Of a stretch of 64,000 nt of DNA, positions 50,969 to 63,845 are shown one piece after another; positions within the stretch are counted from its first letter, which is position 1; the number at the start of each line of letters is the position of its first letter. The notes under the pieces were generated by a model, which saw nothing but the letters and a program-made list of their open reading frames with translations, was not told the DNA's origin and searched no databases. Made by a program: the position numbers and the translations under genes. This DNA is from Ichthyophthirius multifiliis (lineage: Eukaryota > Ciliophora > Oligohymenophorea > Hymenostomatida): positions 1-64,000 of the forward strand of contig NW_004086350.1 in assembly GCF_000220395.1 (NCBI RefSeq), written 5' to 3'.

Positions 50969-53652
50969 TCAATCTTCTTTATTCATTAAAATATTAATAA
51001 CTTTTAAATCTATATCATATACTATTTTTTATTAATATGCCATATTTTTTTAATTAATCCACTAATGCTTTATTTATTATTTAATACTTTATCTATTTAC
51101 AGAACTAACATTAAGTAAACAAGAAACAAAGTTTTTAGCATCATCACTAATATCCTTAGTAAAATTAAACTATCCTTTTTCTATTTTCTAAAGAGTTCCT
51201 TTTCTACTTCTTTCATAAAAAGGAGTTACTCCTTAAAGAATTTCATAAGCTAATACTCCAAAAGCCCACATATCAACTTACTTATTGTATTTTTCTCCTT
51301 TGACAATTTCTGGACTCATATAATCAAGAGTTCCACAATAAGTTTTTTTAGAATCTTTTTTTCCACAAACTGTGCTATATCCGAAATCTGCAATTTTCAC
51401 AACATCCTTTATATTAAAAAAATATTTTAAATAAAAATACGAATTTTCAAATATATATATATATATATATATAATAAAGAAAAAAAAATATAAATTAGTT
51501 TTTTGTTTTTTACAATTTTTTACATTACAAAGTAAAATATTTTCTGTTTTAATATCTCTATGTATAACTTTTTTTTTATGAATGTAAAATAAAGCATCAG
51601 CTATTTACATTAAATAAAAAGCTGCTTATTCTTCATTTAATTTTCTTTCTGGTTATTATCTTTAATAGATATGGAGTTCTCCACCTGGCGCATATTCCAT
51701 AATTAAATAAAAGTAATCTATATCATCAAAGAAGCCATATAATTTTACTATATTTGGATGCTATAATGCACTTTATACTTTTATTTCTGAACTAAATTAA
51801 TTTGACATATATCCATCTATAAGATCTTTTTTAGAAAGCTTTTTAAGAGCAAATAAAAAACCTGTATTTGTATCTACACTTAAGAAAACTTCTGAGTGTT
51901 TTCCTTTTCCGAGTTTTTTAATTATTCTAAAATTATTTATACTATATCCTTAATTTATTTATACTAAATTATTATTATTTTCGGTTTTTTATTCATCTTC
52001 GAATTTATCTAATTAAATTGCACTTTTTATAATATTTTAAGGCTCGTTTTTCTAATTTTAAAAGTCAAAAACAAGGGATTTATTAGCAAGTTATTTCGGA
52101 TATTTCAAAGAGATATTTAATTCTAAAGGATTTTATGAAATATCATTATTCTAAAAATTAAAAATTTACAATTGTCTTTATTATTGTTCTTAATCTGCTA
52201 AAAATATATCGTATTAACTTTTATCTACCTTATTAATACTTGGGGAATTCAAAATAGGAAAAATAACCGGACTATGTTAATAACTATTAGTATATTATTA
52301 AGAAATTTAATTCTATTAAGAAAGTGGGGGAGAATTAAGTACCTTATTTTAATATTCACTTTATAAAAGAGAAGCCTGAGTTTTCTTTTCATCTAAAATC
52401 ACATTACTAACCTAACAACTATTTTCTATAAAATTATTATTCGTTTAAAAATTGAAATCAATTTAACTTAAATTATTTTATGAGCCTTATAATATTATTT
52501 AGGGTACTTATAATGCTTCATTTTGTACTTTTTCGAGGTCGTTAAAAGAATGATTTAAAGTATTAAAATTTACATAAGAGTTTATTATTTATTAAATATT
52601 ATTATTGGTTTATGGATATTTTTCTTGTATATATTAATGTTCGAGATTGGTAAAACTTGATTTATATTAGTTTTCTAAACAAGGACTTATTTCAAAGGAA
52701 TGGTCATTTTAGTGGGCTTAATATTATTAAGGCTATTATTATTGAAAATCGCAAAAAGATTTGTTTTTTTAATTATTTTCTAAGTCTATATATTCTAATT
52801 AATTATAGGTTGAAAATTGGTTTTTTGGATAATAATTTTAATTAAAAATTGCATTTTTTTATTCGTTTTATCTATATATATTTAAAGGAAATTTTTCTAT
52901 ATTTTATATATAACTTAATGTAGATCTTTTATCTTGTATAAAATTATCTTTTTCTGGTATTTCTTATTATAATTTTTGTTAAAATTGATAGTTTCCTAAT
53001 TCTTGTTAAGACACTCTTTTAAGAATTTCCTCTACTTTTTTTTTGTCTCTTCTTTTTATCTAAGGCGACTAAAATCTTTTAATGGTATATTATCGCATTT
53101 AGATTTTTAAAAATAAGCTTCTTAGCTTTATTATTACAGGTTTTTAGATTAAGAATATTAATTATCCTGTATATTTGCATAAGTACGGTTATATTGTGGT
53201 AATTCAAGTTACTTCTGATATATTTTAGGGCTTTATTCAATAACTAATTGTTTCGAAAATGGCTATTATTTAGTAAATAATTGTTAGCTCATTATTGGAG
53301 TTTGACTTTCATATGTTTTTTAAGATTGAATTAGGGAATTTTCTGTGTATTTTCTTTAGAAGATTGAATATTGATTTTATTCTTTTTTTTATAATAATTT
53401 TGATGTTTAATTTTTATTTTATTTGTTTACTTTCTACATAAAGTGATAATTTAAATTGGGCTTATGTGCATATTTTTTTTTAATAATAATAAATATAGAT
53501 TATTTTTAATTTAATTTACAATTTTTTTAATGAAATTTTGGCGTTAAGTTACCTTTTTTAGGCGTGTTTACCTAAATTTCAGCATCTTTTTTAAATTTAA
53601 AATCATCTAAAATTTTTAATGTTTCAGGTGAGATAAAATTTGTGTATTTCAT
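50969..53652 (-). CDS. Ser/Thr protein kinase with long Q-rich N-terminal extension
   Basis: Starts MKYTNFISPETLKILDDF at 53652; ~450 residues of Q/S/N-rich, probably disordered sequence follow. The kinase domain is C-terminal: SINNFRIIKKLGKGKHSEVF (Gly loop with G-K-G-K-x-S), FALKKL (VAIK-like Lys), HPNIVKLYGFFDD, YLIMEYAPGGELH, KVIHRDIKTENILLCN (HRD catalytic loop), DVVKIADFGYST (DFG), KTYCGTLDYMSPEIV (APE-like), VDMWAFGVLAYEILQGVTPF. The C-G-T-L-D-Y-x-x-P-E activation segment resembles Aurora kinases. Ends NILMNKED at TGA 50971-50969. Intron 51407-51523 lies between LLCN and DVVK, phase 0. All catalytic residues are present, so it should be active; the regulatory partner is unknown. Confidence 0.88.
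51407..51523 (-). other. Kinase intron at conserved position
   Basis: GT-AG, 117 nt with (AT)n, phase 0, splitting ENILLCN from DVVKIADFG. The kinase at 59.8-61.6 kb has an intron at the same alignment position. Confidence 0.8.
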
Positions 53653-53701
53653 TGTTTTTTTTATATTTAATTATTTTTATAATGTTTATTAGTTAATTTG
53701 T

Positions 53702-53764
<63 letters not shown>

Positions 53765-54299
53765 GTATTCATATGTTTTAATATATCAATTTTTTATAAT
53801 TATTAATTTATTATGAGTTAATTAATATCCATTTAAAAATAAATAAAAGCATAAATATAATAATTTAATAAAAAATAATAAAATAATCATTAAAATTTTA
53901 TTATTTATATATTGATAAATAAATAATATAATTATTTAATAATAAAAAATATATTTGTATTTATTTTATATATATAAATATATATATATATTTAAGAAAA
54001 TACATATCAAATATTTTAAATTTATATATATATTTTTTTTTTTTATTTTTTAAATATACTTTAATTTTATTTTTTAAACTATTTTTATCTTAAATAAACT
54101 TTCTTTCATAATATTATATTAATTTTTTTTTTAATGAGTTATTAAATTATATATTTATTGATTTTTTAAAATAATTATTAATAATATTCTATTTCTTAAT
54201 ATAATTTTGTAAATAATTTAAAAAATAAATAAAATTAAAATTAAAAAATATAAAAAAAAATATATATATATAAAAAGATATTTGTATTAATATAAACAA
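53653..54299. other. Divergent intergenic region with (AT)n
   Basis: Between the minus-strand kinase start and the plus-strand ALG1 start; (AT)n at 53703-53755. Both promoters should lie here, but no motif is recognisable. Confidence 0.6.
53703..53755. repeat. (AT)n microsatellite
   Basis: About 26 uninterrupted AT units. Confidence 0.9.
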
Positions 54300-54686
54300 A
54301 TGAATAGAAAAATTGCTTCAGTTATAGTTTTCGGAGACATAGCTAGATCACCTAGAATGCAAAATCATGCAATATAATTATCTAAATATGGTTATTATGT
54401 ATATTTTGTAGGATATGAAGGTAAAATAATATATAGTGATATCTTATTTTAACAAAAAATAATAACTATAAAAAAAGAAAACAAAGTTCATGATAAAATA
54501 AAAGAAAATAAAAATATTTAAATAATTGATATTTAATCATAAATAGTTAATAAATTAAAGAGACTTCCAAAAATATTATATTTAGTATATGCATTGTTTA
54601 GAATATTAATATAAATTTTATAGCTTTTTCATATTTATTTATTTTAAATACAAAAACCATAATTTGTAATAATTCAAGTAAATAAA

Positions 54687-54730
<44 letters not shown>

Positions 54731-55904
54731 TATATATATATATTTATTTATATGTATTATAAAAAGAATCCACCTTCTATTCCTGTACTTTCAACTTTAT
54801 ATGTTATTTGCCGACTGAAATAAATAAAAATGATTATAGATTTTCACAATTATGGTTTTACAATATTACAATTATCATTAAAAAACTCTTTAATATTTAG
54901 ACTTGCAAAAAAATACGAAAAATATTTTGCTTCAAAATGTGATTAAGCATTTTGTGTTTCAAAATAAATGTAAAAAGACTTATCTTAAAATTGGTAAATA
55001 AAAGCATAAGTACTTTATGATAAAGCTAACCTTGAAGTCTTTTCTCCTTAAATTTTATCCGAAAATGAAAAGCCTTCTTTTTTGAAAAAACTAGGTTTTC
55101 TAAAATAAAAAAAGGACACTTTAATATTAATAAGTAGTACATCTTGGACAAAAGATGAAGATTTTAATATATTAATTGAAGCTATGGAAAAATACGAAAA
55201 ATCAGACTATGTATATTCTTAAGAATCTTCTTATCCGAAACTTTGTTTATTTATTACAGGAAAAGGTCCGGAAAAAGAGAAATATGAATAGATTATTACT
55301 TAAAGATAAAGTACTTGGAAAAATATAATGATATAAACTGTTTGGCTTTAGCCTGAAGATTATCCGAAACTTTTAGTTTGCGCTGATTTTGGTATTTGTT
55401 TACACTATTCATCTTCAGGATTAGATTTGCCTATGAAAGTTGTGGATATGTTCTCATCTGGTTTACCTGTTTTTGCCATTGATTATGATTGGTATTTTGT
55501 TTGTTTATTTTGTCTGTTTAATTTTTATTTTATTTTTAGTATTCATGAATTAGTTGAAGATAAAAAAAATGGTTTTGTTTTTAAAAATTCTGATGATTTA
55601 GAATTATTATTTAAAGTTATTTTTTTTATTTTTTTTATTTTTTTTTAAAAAAAATTTATAAATAGAAATACTTTTAATATAATTAAGAAAATAAAAATTT
55701 AATCTAAAATTTATAAAAAAATGTTAAAGATTTTAGTAACTAAACTTTTGAAGAAGGTATTATTTATTTTATTCATAAAAAATAAACAAATAATATATAT
55801 ATATTAAACTATAAATAATTATATCTTTTTTTTTATAAGAATGGAAATAATAAGTATTACCAATAATAGAAAATATTAATTAAAATCATATAAAAAAAAA
55901 TTGA
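54300..55904 (+). CDS. ALG1: ALG1 chitobiosyldiphosphodolichol beta-mannosyltransferase
   Basis: Adds the first mannose to GlcNAc2-PP-dolichol on the cytosolic face of the ER (GT33). N terminus [20 protein letters not shown] is the diagnostic ALG1 G-D-x-x-R-S-P-R-M-Q-x-H motif. Also [16 protein letters not shown] (family D-W-H-N-Y; here Phe replaces Trp), [47 protein letters not shown] and [15 protein letters not shown]. The hydrophobic segment [19 protein letters not shown] could anchor it in the ER membrane. Introns: 54678-54766 (AT-rich), 55492-55539, 55616-55665 and 55757-55839, each keeping frame. C terminus IENINQNHIKKN ends at TGA 55902-55904. Complete and secure. Confidence 0.95.
54690..54745. 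repeat. (AT)n in ALG1 intron 1
   Basis: AT dinucleotide expansion occupying most of the 89-nt intron. Confidence 0.85.
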
Positions 55905-58190
55905 AAAAAAAAAAAAAAAAAATCAAAATTAAGATATAAAATATTATAAATGGAAAAAAATTATTTATATCAGATTATTAATAAATTCTAATTTTTTGTT
56001 TTTTTATATTTTAATTTTATGGTTTTCTATTTTACAGTTTATAAATAATACCTTTTATTCGTTTAATCATAAGAAATTCTTTATTTGTCATTTCATTATG
56101 ATTTCTATGATTATTTAATTTAATATATATAATATTTTGAGAACAAAACATTAATTGTGACTAAATTAAAAAGTTATTTAAGGCTATTTCTCTTATTATT
56201 AAGTACTGATATAATGGATATATATTTTAAAAAATATTATATATATGAATTAAACTTTTAATTTTACTCAAACAAATATTTTATCATATTAATTAATTTA
56301 ATTATAAATTGATTTGTTTGTTTTTTAAGTTTCATTTATTTTAAAATTTATTAAGATAAGGGATAATATTATTTTTAAGAATTAAATTATTCTTATTATT
56401 ATTAATTATTTATAGAGAAGGAAAATAATTTTTTGTATTTTATTTTGTTTGTAATCTTAATAAATACTTTATTAAATAATAAAAAAAGAGTTATATATTA
56501 TTATGTTTAAAATAATTATTTAAGATTTATCATTATAATTGTTTTAAAGCATTTAAAAATTATATTTATGTTTATTTATTTTTGGTTGTTTTATTACAAT
56601 AATTAAATATTTTATAAATTAAATAGTTTTTCTAAAAAAAAAAAATCATTTAGTATAAATTTAATATTTTATTTATTTTTTTATATAAAAATCTTTTTTA
56701 TTCTAAACAGTTTATATATATTTTCAATTAAATATTAAATATATATATTTTATAAAGATTTTTTTTTTATTTATAATGATTTTTTTATATTCTTTAAGTT
56801 TTTTGCTTATTTTTTTTAATATTTCTAATTTATATACCTTAAATTGTTATTTCTTTGAAATATTTTAATCATTCAATTTTTGATGTGTCTAATAAATTCC
56901 ATTTATACATAAATAAAATTTTATATTATATATATTTATTATTTATCTTTTTTTATAAATACAAAATACTTATTTTAAAATTTCTTATTCACTATTATCT
57001 TTAAAAATATTTATAGTAAAATATTTATATTGAAAGCGATTTAATTTAGAATTCTTAATATAAAAAAAAAAATTTTTCTGTTTAAATTCATTTAATATGA
57101 TAAATTATTAATATCTATAATAACTATATATTAAATTATTTATATTTATAAATTAACTATGTTTATGTATGTTCAGATAAATTATAACTATTTATTTAAA
57201 TATCTGTATTTGAAAAATACATTATTTTGTAAAATTTATATAATAATTTATTTTAAACAAAAACTTATATATTAATATTTTAATGAATATTAAAAAAGTT
57301 GATGAATGAATAAAAATAATAGACATAATGATATAATACAAAAAAATATTATTTCAATGTATTTTGTTATTAAAGTTTAATTTTACAATATTAAATACAT
57401 ATATATCAAAATATTTTATATAATTAAAAAGTATTTAATATTTCTTTATTTAATATTATTTGTTTTATATATTATAAATATTATAAAATATTATTTTATA
57501 TAAAAAAAAATTAAATAGATTTATATTAATATTTGATATTAAATATAAACTATAATAAAAAATAATGTTTATATAATTTATAAATATAAATAATTTTTTT
57601 ATATTAATTTGTTAAATATTTATTTTTTTATTAATTTTCTTTATTAAGATTAAGAAATAAATTTTATCAACAAAAGTATGTTAATTAATTAAGAATTTAA
57701 ATAACAATAATAATTAAATATTATTTATAATTTTAATACAATTAATATTAATTTTATATTATATATATTTTATTTTATATAATTATTTTATATTATTATT
57801 TTTTATATTTATTTTTTTAAATAACTAATTATTATTTTTATAGATTATATATAAATATGGTAAAAATTCTTTTTTTAATTTTATTTTAAATTTAATTTAG
57901 CTTTTTTATATTTAGAATAAGAAAATATAAATATTAATAATTAATAATAAATAAAATAAATTAGAATTTATATATTAATATAATTAAATATATATATATA
58001 TATTAATCTTATTTATTTTTTAATTATAGTTATAAACCATCTAAATATTTCTCTCAGTTATTTTATAAATAAAAATTCCATATTTTATTTTTATTAAATA
58101 AACAAAAAACATAAAAAATAAATTAAATCTCTTTTAAATCTAAAAAATAATATAAAAAAGTACATCAATTTATAAATATCCTGAGTAGAA
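55905..58190. other. 2.3-kb gene-poor AT-rich region
   Basis: No coherent protein on either strand. Slightly more complex sequence at 56030-56200 does not give a recognisable product. Confidence 0.5.
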
Positions 58191-58814
58191 ATGTTGTAGA
58201 GATATACTTAAGATAAAATTTTATATGATCTTTTTTAATAATAAATAACTTAACAAAATCCTAATATAGAAGAGTAATAACTAGAATAATTAATAAACGA
58301 AAAAATATAGAATTGTGATTAAAATACATAATAGTAATGTCAAAAAATTACATAAAAAATAACATAAGAGTATAACAAACATAAAAAAAATACCTATTAT
58401 ATTATGTAAGATCTAAAATATTAACTTATTAACTAATTAAATGAAGATCTATAAATGAAAAATGAGAAATATAATATTGATTAAAATTTAGGTTAAAATA
58501 ATATATATAATTCAAATGAAAACTTAAAAATATCACCTGAAGAAACTAAAATATCAATTAAAAATATATAAAAATAAAATTAAAATATTAAAATTTAAAA
58601 TGAAGATGTAAAAACATCAAAAGAGAACATAAAAATATTAAATGAAATACTAAAAACTTAAAATGAAAAATTTAAAAAATAAAATAATAATTAAAAAAAT
58701 AAAAATTAAAATAACTAAGATTTAATTTAAAAATCAAACAAATAATAAAAAATAATCAATAGTTTTGAAAAGTTTGAAAATTAAGTAAGAATATTAAAAA
58801 AGTTTAAATAATGA
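58191..58814 (+). CDS. Coiled-coil protein, 207 aa, unrecognised
   Basis: Continuous 208-codon frame in the ciliate code from ATG 58191 (MLQRYTQDKILYDLFQQQ) to TGA 58812-58814. An upstream TGA in frame fixes the start. The sequence is Gln/Asn/Lys/Ile-rich with heptad spacing: NIEEQQLEQLINEKIQNC, IMQDLKYQLINQLNEDLQMK, NLKISPEETKISIKNIQK, VKTSKENIKILNEILKTQ, KIINSFEKFENQVRILKKF. TAA and TAG code about one fifth of residues. No named domain; probably a structural helical protein. Confidence 0.6.
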
Positions 58815-58863
58815 GAAAATATAAGAATTTTATAAATATTAAAAATAAATTAATAATATATAA

Positions 58864-58864
58864 G

Positions 58865-58905
<41 letters not shown>

Positions 58906-58912
58906 AATAATA
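58864..58912. repeat. (AT)n microsatellite
   Basis: AT repeat with one short interruption in the convergent spacer before EAF6. Confidence 0.85.
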
Positions 58913-59003
58913 ATATTCATATTTATTTTGTTTTATATAAAATAATTTAAAAAAAAATATAATTTTATTTTAATATTTTAATATTTCTATTTATTTCTTT
59001 AAT

Positions 59004-59590
59004 TCATATTTATTTTTTAATTTTTTTTTTTTTATCTTTTTTATTTTGTAATGGATTTCCAAAATCATCCTAATTATCATAATCAGCACTTATAGCATCC
59101 GATAGATTACTATCTATTTCATTTTTAGGCGATCTAATTATAAATAAAAATTAATTACATTATAATTTGATATAAAAATGTAAAAAGAATTTACTCTGAT
59201 TTCCCTCCTTTATTTCCTTTTTTTTTTTTTATTCTTTTGCTTTTAATACCACTTAAATTTTAATAATTTATTTCCATATTTTCCTCTACTTTTTAACTAG
59301 CTGGAGATGTAAAAGAAGATAAGGAAAAAAGTCTTTCATGCTGATTTATTTTAGCTTTTTTTTATTACTGATTTTGATTTTTTGCTTATTTAGACGTTAA
59401 ATAATTTTCCCAACCTTTTAATACATTTCCTAATTTTTAATAATTTATTGAGTACTTTCAAATGTAAAAAAATACCTGAATTATATGTTTCTTCTAAATA
59501 TGTAGTTTCTAGATCATATATGTTTTTTTCTAATTATTTAAGTTCTTCTTCTAATTAACATTTTTTGTCGTTTTTGGATTATTCTGACAT
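59004..59590 (-). CDS. MEAF6: EAF6/MEAF6, subunit of NuA4/MYST acetyltransferase complexes
   Basis: Starts MSEQSKNDKKCQLEEELKQL at 59590. The EAF6 core follows: LEKNIYDLETTYLEETYNSG and NVLKGWENYLTSK, matching the family L-x-x-x-I-x-x-x-E-x-x-Y-L-E-x-T and G-N-x-x-x-G-W motifs, then HERLFSLSSFTSPAS (R-L-F-S-x-S-S). The tail is lysine-rich (GIKSKRIKKKKGNKGGK) and acidic (DAISADYDNQDDFG), ending KKIKKQI at TGA 59006-59004. Introns 59430-59475 and 59134-59194 keep frame exactly. EAF6 is a small coiled-coil scaffold of histone H4/H3 acetyltransferase complexes. Family size is about 150-200 aa, as here. Secure. Confidence 0.9.
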
Positions 59591-59771
59591 TATTATATGT
59601 ATATTTTTAATTTAAATTAATAATAATTCTTTTAATTTATTTTTAAGATAAAATGAAATTTTATAATTTGATTTAAAAAAAATAAAATAAAATAAAAAAT
59701 AATAATAAATAAATAAACAGAAATTAAAAGAGAAATATTAAAAAATTATTAATATATAAATAAATTAATAA

Positions 59772-60256
59772 TCATTTTCTATATAAAAAAGCCTAATCAT
59801 TTAAACTAATAATATCATATTCTGCGTTTTTTTTACTTTAATTTAATATAAAAGGATGTTATAAAGCATCATTTAATAATATTCTTTTTTTAGGATCTTT
59901 ACAAAGCATTTTTTATATAAAATCAGCAGCATCAAATGATACAGGACCTCCAAATTAAACACTTCCATTAATAACTTTTCCAATTATAGCGTCATGATTT
60001 TAATTATAAAAAGGGCTTCTTCCAAATATTAATTCATAAGTTAAAATCCCTATACTCCAAACATCTACTGATTAATCGTAAGATTTACCTTAAGCCATTT
60101 CAGGACTTAAATAGTCTAATGTTCCACAAAATGTTTATCTCATTTAATCTTTTTAAATAATTCCGGCACATCCAAAATCACATAGTTTAATGACACCCTA
60201 TTTATTTATAAGAAATATAATATAAATAATTATATATATATATAGTTAAATATATA

Positions 60257-60307
<51 letters not shown>

Positions 60308-60777
60308 ATTACATATATTATATCATTTTTATTAACATATATTAATATTAAATTAATATTCTTTATTTACATCACAAATCAATATATTTTCTGGTTTTAT
60401 GTCTCTATGTATAAATCCTTATTAATGTACATAAAGAAGTATATGAATAATTTATTTTATATAATTAGAAACAGTTTATTCATTAAATCTTTTATTAACT
60501 TATGCTTATAATTCAGCAAATAATTCCTTTCCTGGTGCTATTTATTATATTATATTAATTGTATCATTTTCATAAAAATATCCATAGAGTTTTATAATAT
60601 TAGGATGATCTAAAATTTATAGTGCTTTTAATTCATTTATTATATCTTCATATGCATCTAGCTTTTTTATATTTACTTTTTTTATTTACTTTATCGCTAC
60701 TTTAAATCCTGTTTATTTTTCCCTTAAAAATTGTTTTATAAGATAATATATATATATATAAATATATATGTATATAT

Positions 60778-60833
<56 letters not shown>

Positions 60834-61644
60834 TTATATATGCTTAAAATATTTTTTACATTGCAATATACACATCACCAAATTTTCCTGATCCTAATTT
60901 TTTACCGAAAACGAAAGAATCCATTGATATTTAATTTTATTATATTTTTTTTTCCGAAGGAAATAATGATTATGCTTTTTCGTTATATATAGGTATTCTT
61001 TCTTCAAAAACAAGCCTATCTATATTATCGGATTAATTCTATTATAAATTTGGTTACATTTGTTGTATATTAGGAGGTTTTTCAAATGCTTTTGGAGATA
61101 ATTTTGGTGATGTAAGAATTAATATTTATTAAGAATAGTTTTATTCAAATATTTTTTATTATTATTTTTTAGATATTTAATCATTATTAATTTCAAATTA
61201 ATTGCCTATTGGCAATAAATCTAAATTATTTTTTATTTCTTATTTTTATTGAATAAATTATTGGTTATTGTCGACATTTTTATCTTTAAAATCATTCACA
61301 ATAACTTTATTTTAATCTAAAAAATCAATTTTATCTTTAGGAGTATGTGCATAAACTTTTTAGGCTAATGTATTTTCAGACTGATAAGAAATCGAGTTTA
61401 ATATAGGCTATCTTGTAGGACTTAAGGCGCCTTTTAGTTATTGTTTAGAATTTATATAATTTAATTCAAAGTTTAATTATTAAAATTGTTATTAAATTTA
61501 TTCTATAAAAAAAATAAGTTCGGGAATTTATTTTGGATTAATTTAAAGTTATGTTTTATGTATAAATTCTTATAAGTTAGAATGGAATAACTATAAATTA
61601 AATTATATATTTTGCTAATCGTTTATATAAAATAAATTAGACAT
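59772..61644 (-). CDS. Aurora-like Ser/Thr protein kinase
   Basis: Starts MSNLFYINDQQNIQFNL at 61644; a ~230-residue Q/N-rich leader follows. Kinase domain from MDSFVFGKKLGSGKFGDVYI (Gly loop), FKVAIKQIKK (Lys), HPNIIKLYGYFYEND, QGFIHRDIKPENILICD (HRD), GVIKLCDFGCAG (DFG), RQTFCGTLDYLSPEMAQG, VDVWSIGILTYELIFGRSPF and KKRILLNDALQHPFIL. The T-x-x-C-G-T-L-D-Y-x-x-P-E activation segment, short C-lobe and lack of C-terminal extension fit Aurora kinases, which act in chromosome segregation and, in ciliated cells, ciliary disassembly. Ends FLYRK at TGA 59774-59772. Introns 60723-60859 and 60198-60370, both (AT)n-filled. Aurora versus a ciliate-specific Aurora-like group is not resolved. Confidence 0.88.
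60198..60370 (-). other. Aurora-like kinase intron at conserved position
   Basis: 173-nt GT-AG intron, phase 0, splitting ENILICD from GVIKLCDFG; contains (AT)n. Confidence 0.8.
60723..60859 (-). other. Aurora-like kinase intron, (AT)n
   Basis: 137-nt GT-AG intron between DVYIA and EKQTGFKVAIK, after the second base of a Met codon; mostly AT repeat. Confidence 0.8.
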
Positions 61645-61930
61645 ATTTAAATAATATATATATAAATATAATTTTTAAGAATTAATTTTATTTTAATAAA
61701 ATATTTATTTATTTTTATTTAATATAAAATATATTATATATATATATATATATAATATATATTTATATATTTTTAATATGTTATTAATAATATCTTTTTT
61801 TATAAAAAACACTATTTATTTTCATATTTTATATTTTATTTTTTAATTTATTATATTTTTCATTTTTATATTGTTTTTATGCATTTTTAAAGTAATATTT
61901 TTTTATCAAATTCTTATCCAAACAAATTTT

Positions 61931-62654
61931 TCATTTCCTTTATTTTTAATTTTAAATATTTAATTTATTTATATTTTTTTTTACTTCTAAAAATTAATCA
62001 AAATTAACTTATTTATTAGTATTAAAATCATCTTATACATATATAATTGTATCTTTTATAACCAATAAATCTATATTTAAATCAACAATTTATTATTGTA
62101 AAGGAGTTTCAGCTTAAATATATTTTTCAAATAAATCATTTATATTTAATGACTATGTTTCTATTTATTAATTATAAATTATTGCTTCATCTATTAATTC
62201 ATTAACTTCTGTTTATTTTTCATCTATATCTTTACTTGTTCTACTTAGAATCTATTCTTTTTATTATAAAATATTATTATAATCTATTTAATCAATTAAA
62301 ATATTTTTTATTTCTTTTAAATCTTTATCTAAATTTTTAAGTTATGATATTTGTAATTCTTTGACTATTTTATTTTTTAAAATAATATAATTATAAAAAT
62401 AACCTATTATAAGTAACGCATATTCTGTACTATTTTAATTATACATTTATAAAATTTACTATATAGAAATGTTATCAAAATTAAACAATTAATATTTTTA
62501 TGTTGTTTTCAATTATTATTTATTATTATCTACTAGATCTGAACCAAGTAAAGGATTATTAAAATCAATTTATATATCATATTTTTTTTCGATATTTAAG
62601 TTTTGATAATTGTTATATAAATTAAAATTTACCTTTTTTTTTTTATTTTTTCCT

Positions 62655-62706
<52 letters not shown>

Positions 62707-63240
62707 TTACTTATTATAGATTAATGTTTTCTGTATTATATTAATTTACATGTTATACTTATTATAGTTATATTTATTATTATTATTGGTTTTAATATAT
62801 TTATTATGGATATTGTTATTAATATTAATAATTTTATTATATTTATTGGAATGGAATATATTTTATAAGAGTATCTTTCAAATCATTTAATAATATTAAC
62901 TTATTTTAATATTTTTTAGTTATTTTATTTAAAATTTATTTTTTTACTATATTACGATGATTATTCCAATTTTTTTATTATTCTAAACTAACCTTATAAT
63001 GTATTTCATTTTATTTTCCTTATAAATAATAACTATTAACTATATATTTTTATGCTTTTTTATTATTAAAAAAAAAATATATGTTATCTTTTTTTAACAA
63101 AAAATTAAATAATATTTACGGTCCGTATTTAATATATAAAATTAAGGTGCCGCTGTAGGATAAAATATAGGAAAAACAATTTAAATATATACTTGAAAAT
63201 TTTATCTTAAAGTATTTATAGTTACTTATTTTGTTTAAAT

Positions 63241-63311
<71 letters not shown>

Positions 63312-63641
63312 TTTAATTTTTTATTATTTTATTACTATTTCCTGATAACATTATTAACTTTTGATGCTATCCTTTATATTTAATAATCTAATATTATTTA
63401 AAAGTAAAAATATAAATGATACCGAATTGAAATTATTAAGCTTTTAATTAATATAGTTACAATATCTTTTATATACTATCAAATACTTAATTACTATTTT
63501 AATAAAAAATATAAAATAAGAATTCTATAATTATTTTTTTTAAATGAAAATTTACACGCTTTAATAATTAGAAATTTTTAATTTTTATTTTATATCATCG
63601 ATCTGTTCTTTAGTAAGCTTTTAAATTTATTATTACATCAT
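61931..63641 (-). CDS. TSG101/Vps23-like ESCRT-I subunit
   Basis: Starts MMQQQIQKLTKEQIDDIKQK at 63641. UEV-domain pieces follow: VYIQIVFPIFYPTAAPQFYI (family I-x-x-x-Y-P-x-x-x-P) and VSLEQQKNWNNHR. A Q/P/Y-rich linker (YQYQQQYPQQIYQNQQQ) follows, then a coiled coil (KIVKELQISQLKNLDKDLKE, KDIDEKQTEVNELIDEA). The C-terminal steadiness box reads ETPLQQQIVDLNIDLLVIKD and TIIYVQDDFNTNKQVNFDQF, with the family D-T-I-x-Y and F-L features. The domain order UEV-linker-coil-box is that of TSG101/Vps23, which sorts ubiquitinated cargo at endosomes. Introns include 62633-62710 and one around 63245-63315, both (AT)n. Exon limits in the UEV half are approximate. Stop TGA 61933-61931. Confidence 0.75.
62655..62705. 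repeat. (AT)n in TSG101-like intron
   Basis: AT dinucleotide tract inside intron 62633-62710. Confidence 0.85.
63247..63309. repeat. (AT)n, about 31 units
   Basis: Longest perfect AT tract in the window, in an intron of the TSG101-like gene's UEV half. Confidence 0.9.
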
Positions 63642-63845
63642 TATAATTTATTTTTACAATTTTTTAAAATAATTAATTAATTAATATATATATTAGTATT
63701 ATAAAAATAATATCAATATAATATTAAAGAAAAAAAAAAAAAAAAAATATAAAAATTATAAAAATATATATTTTCTTATTTTAAGATTAGTAAATATTTT
63801 TTTTATTTTTTATTTTTTTTCTTCTTTCTTATCAGTAAAAAATAT

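Noticed and set aside
55427-55648. 73-codon ORF as an independent gene
   Set aside because: It is an internal stretch of ALG1 read through two introns.
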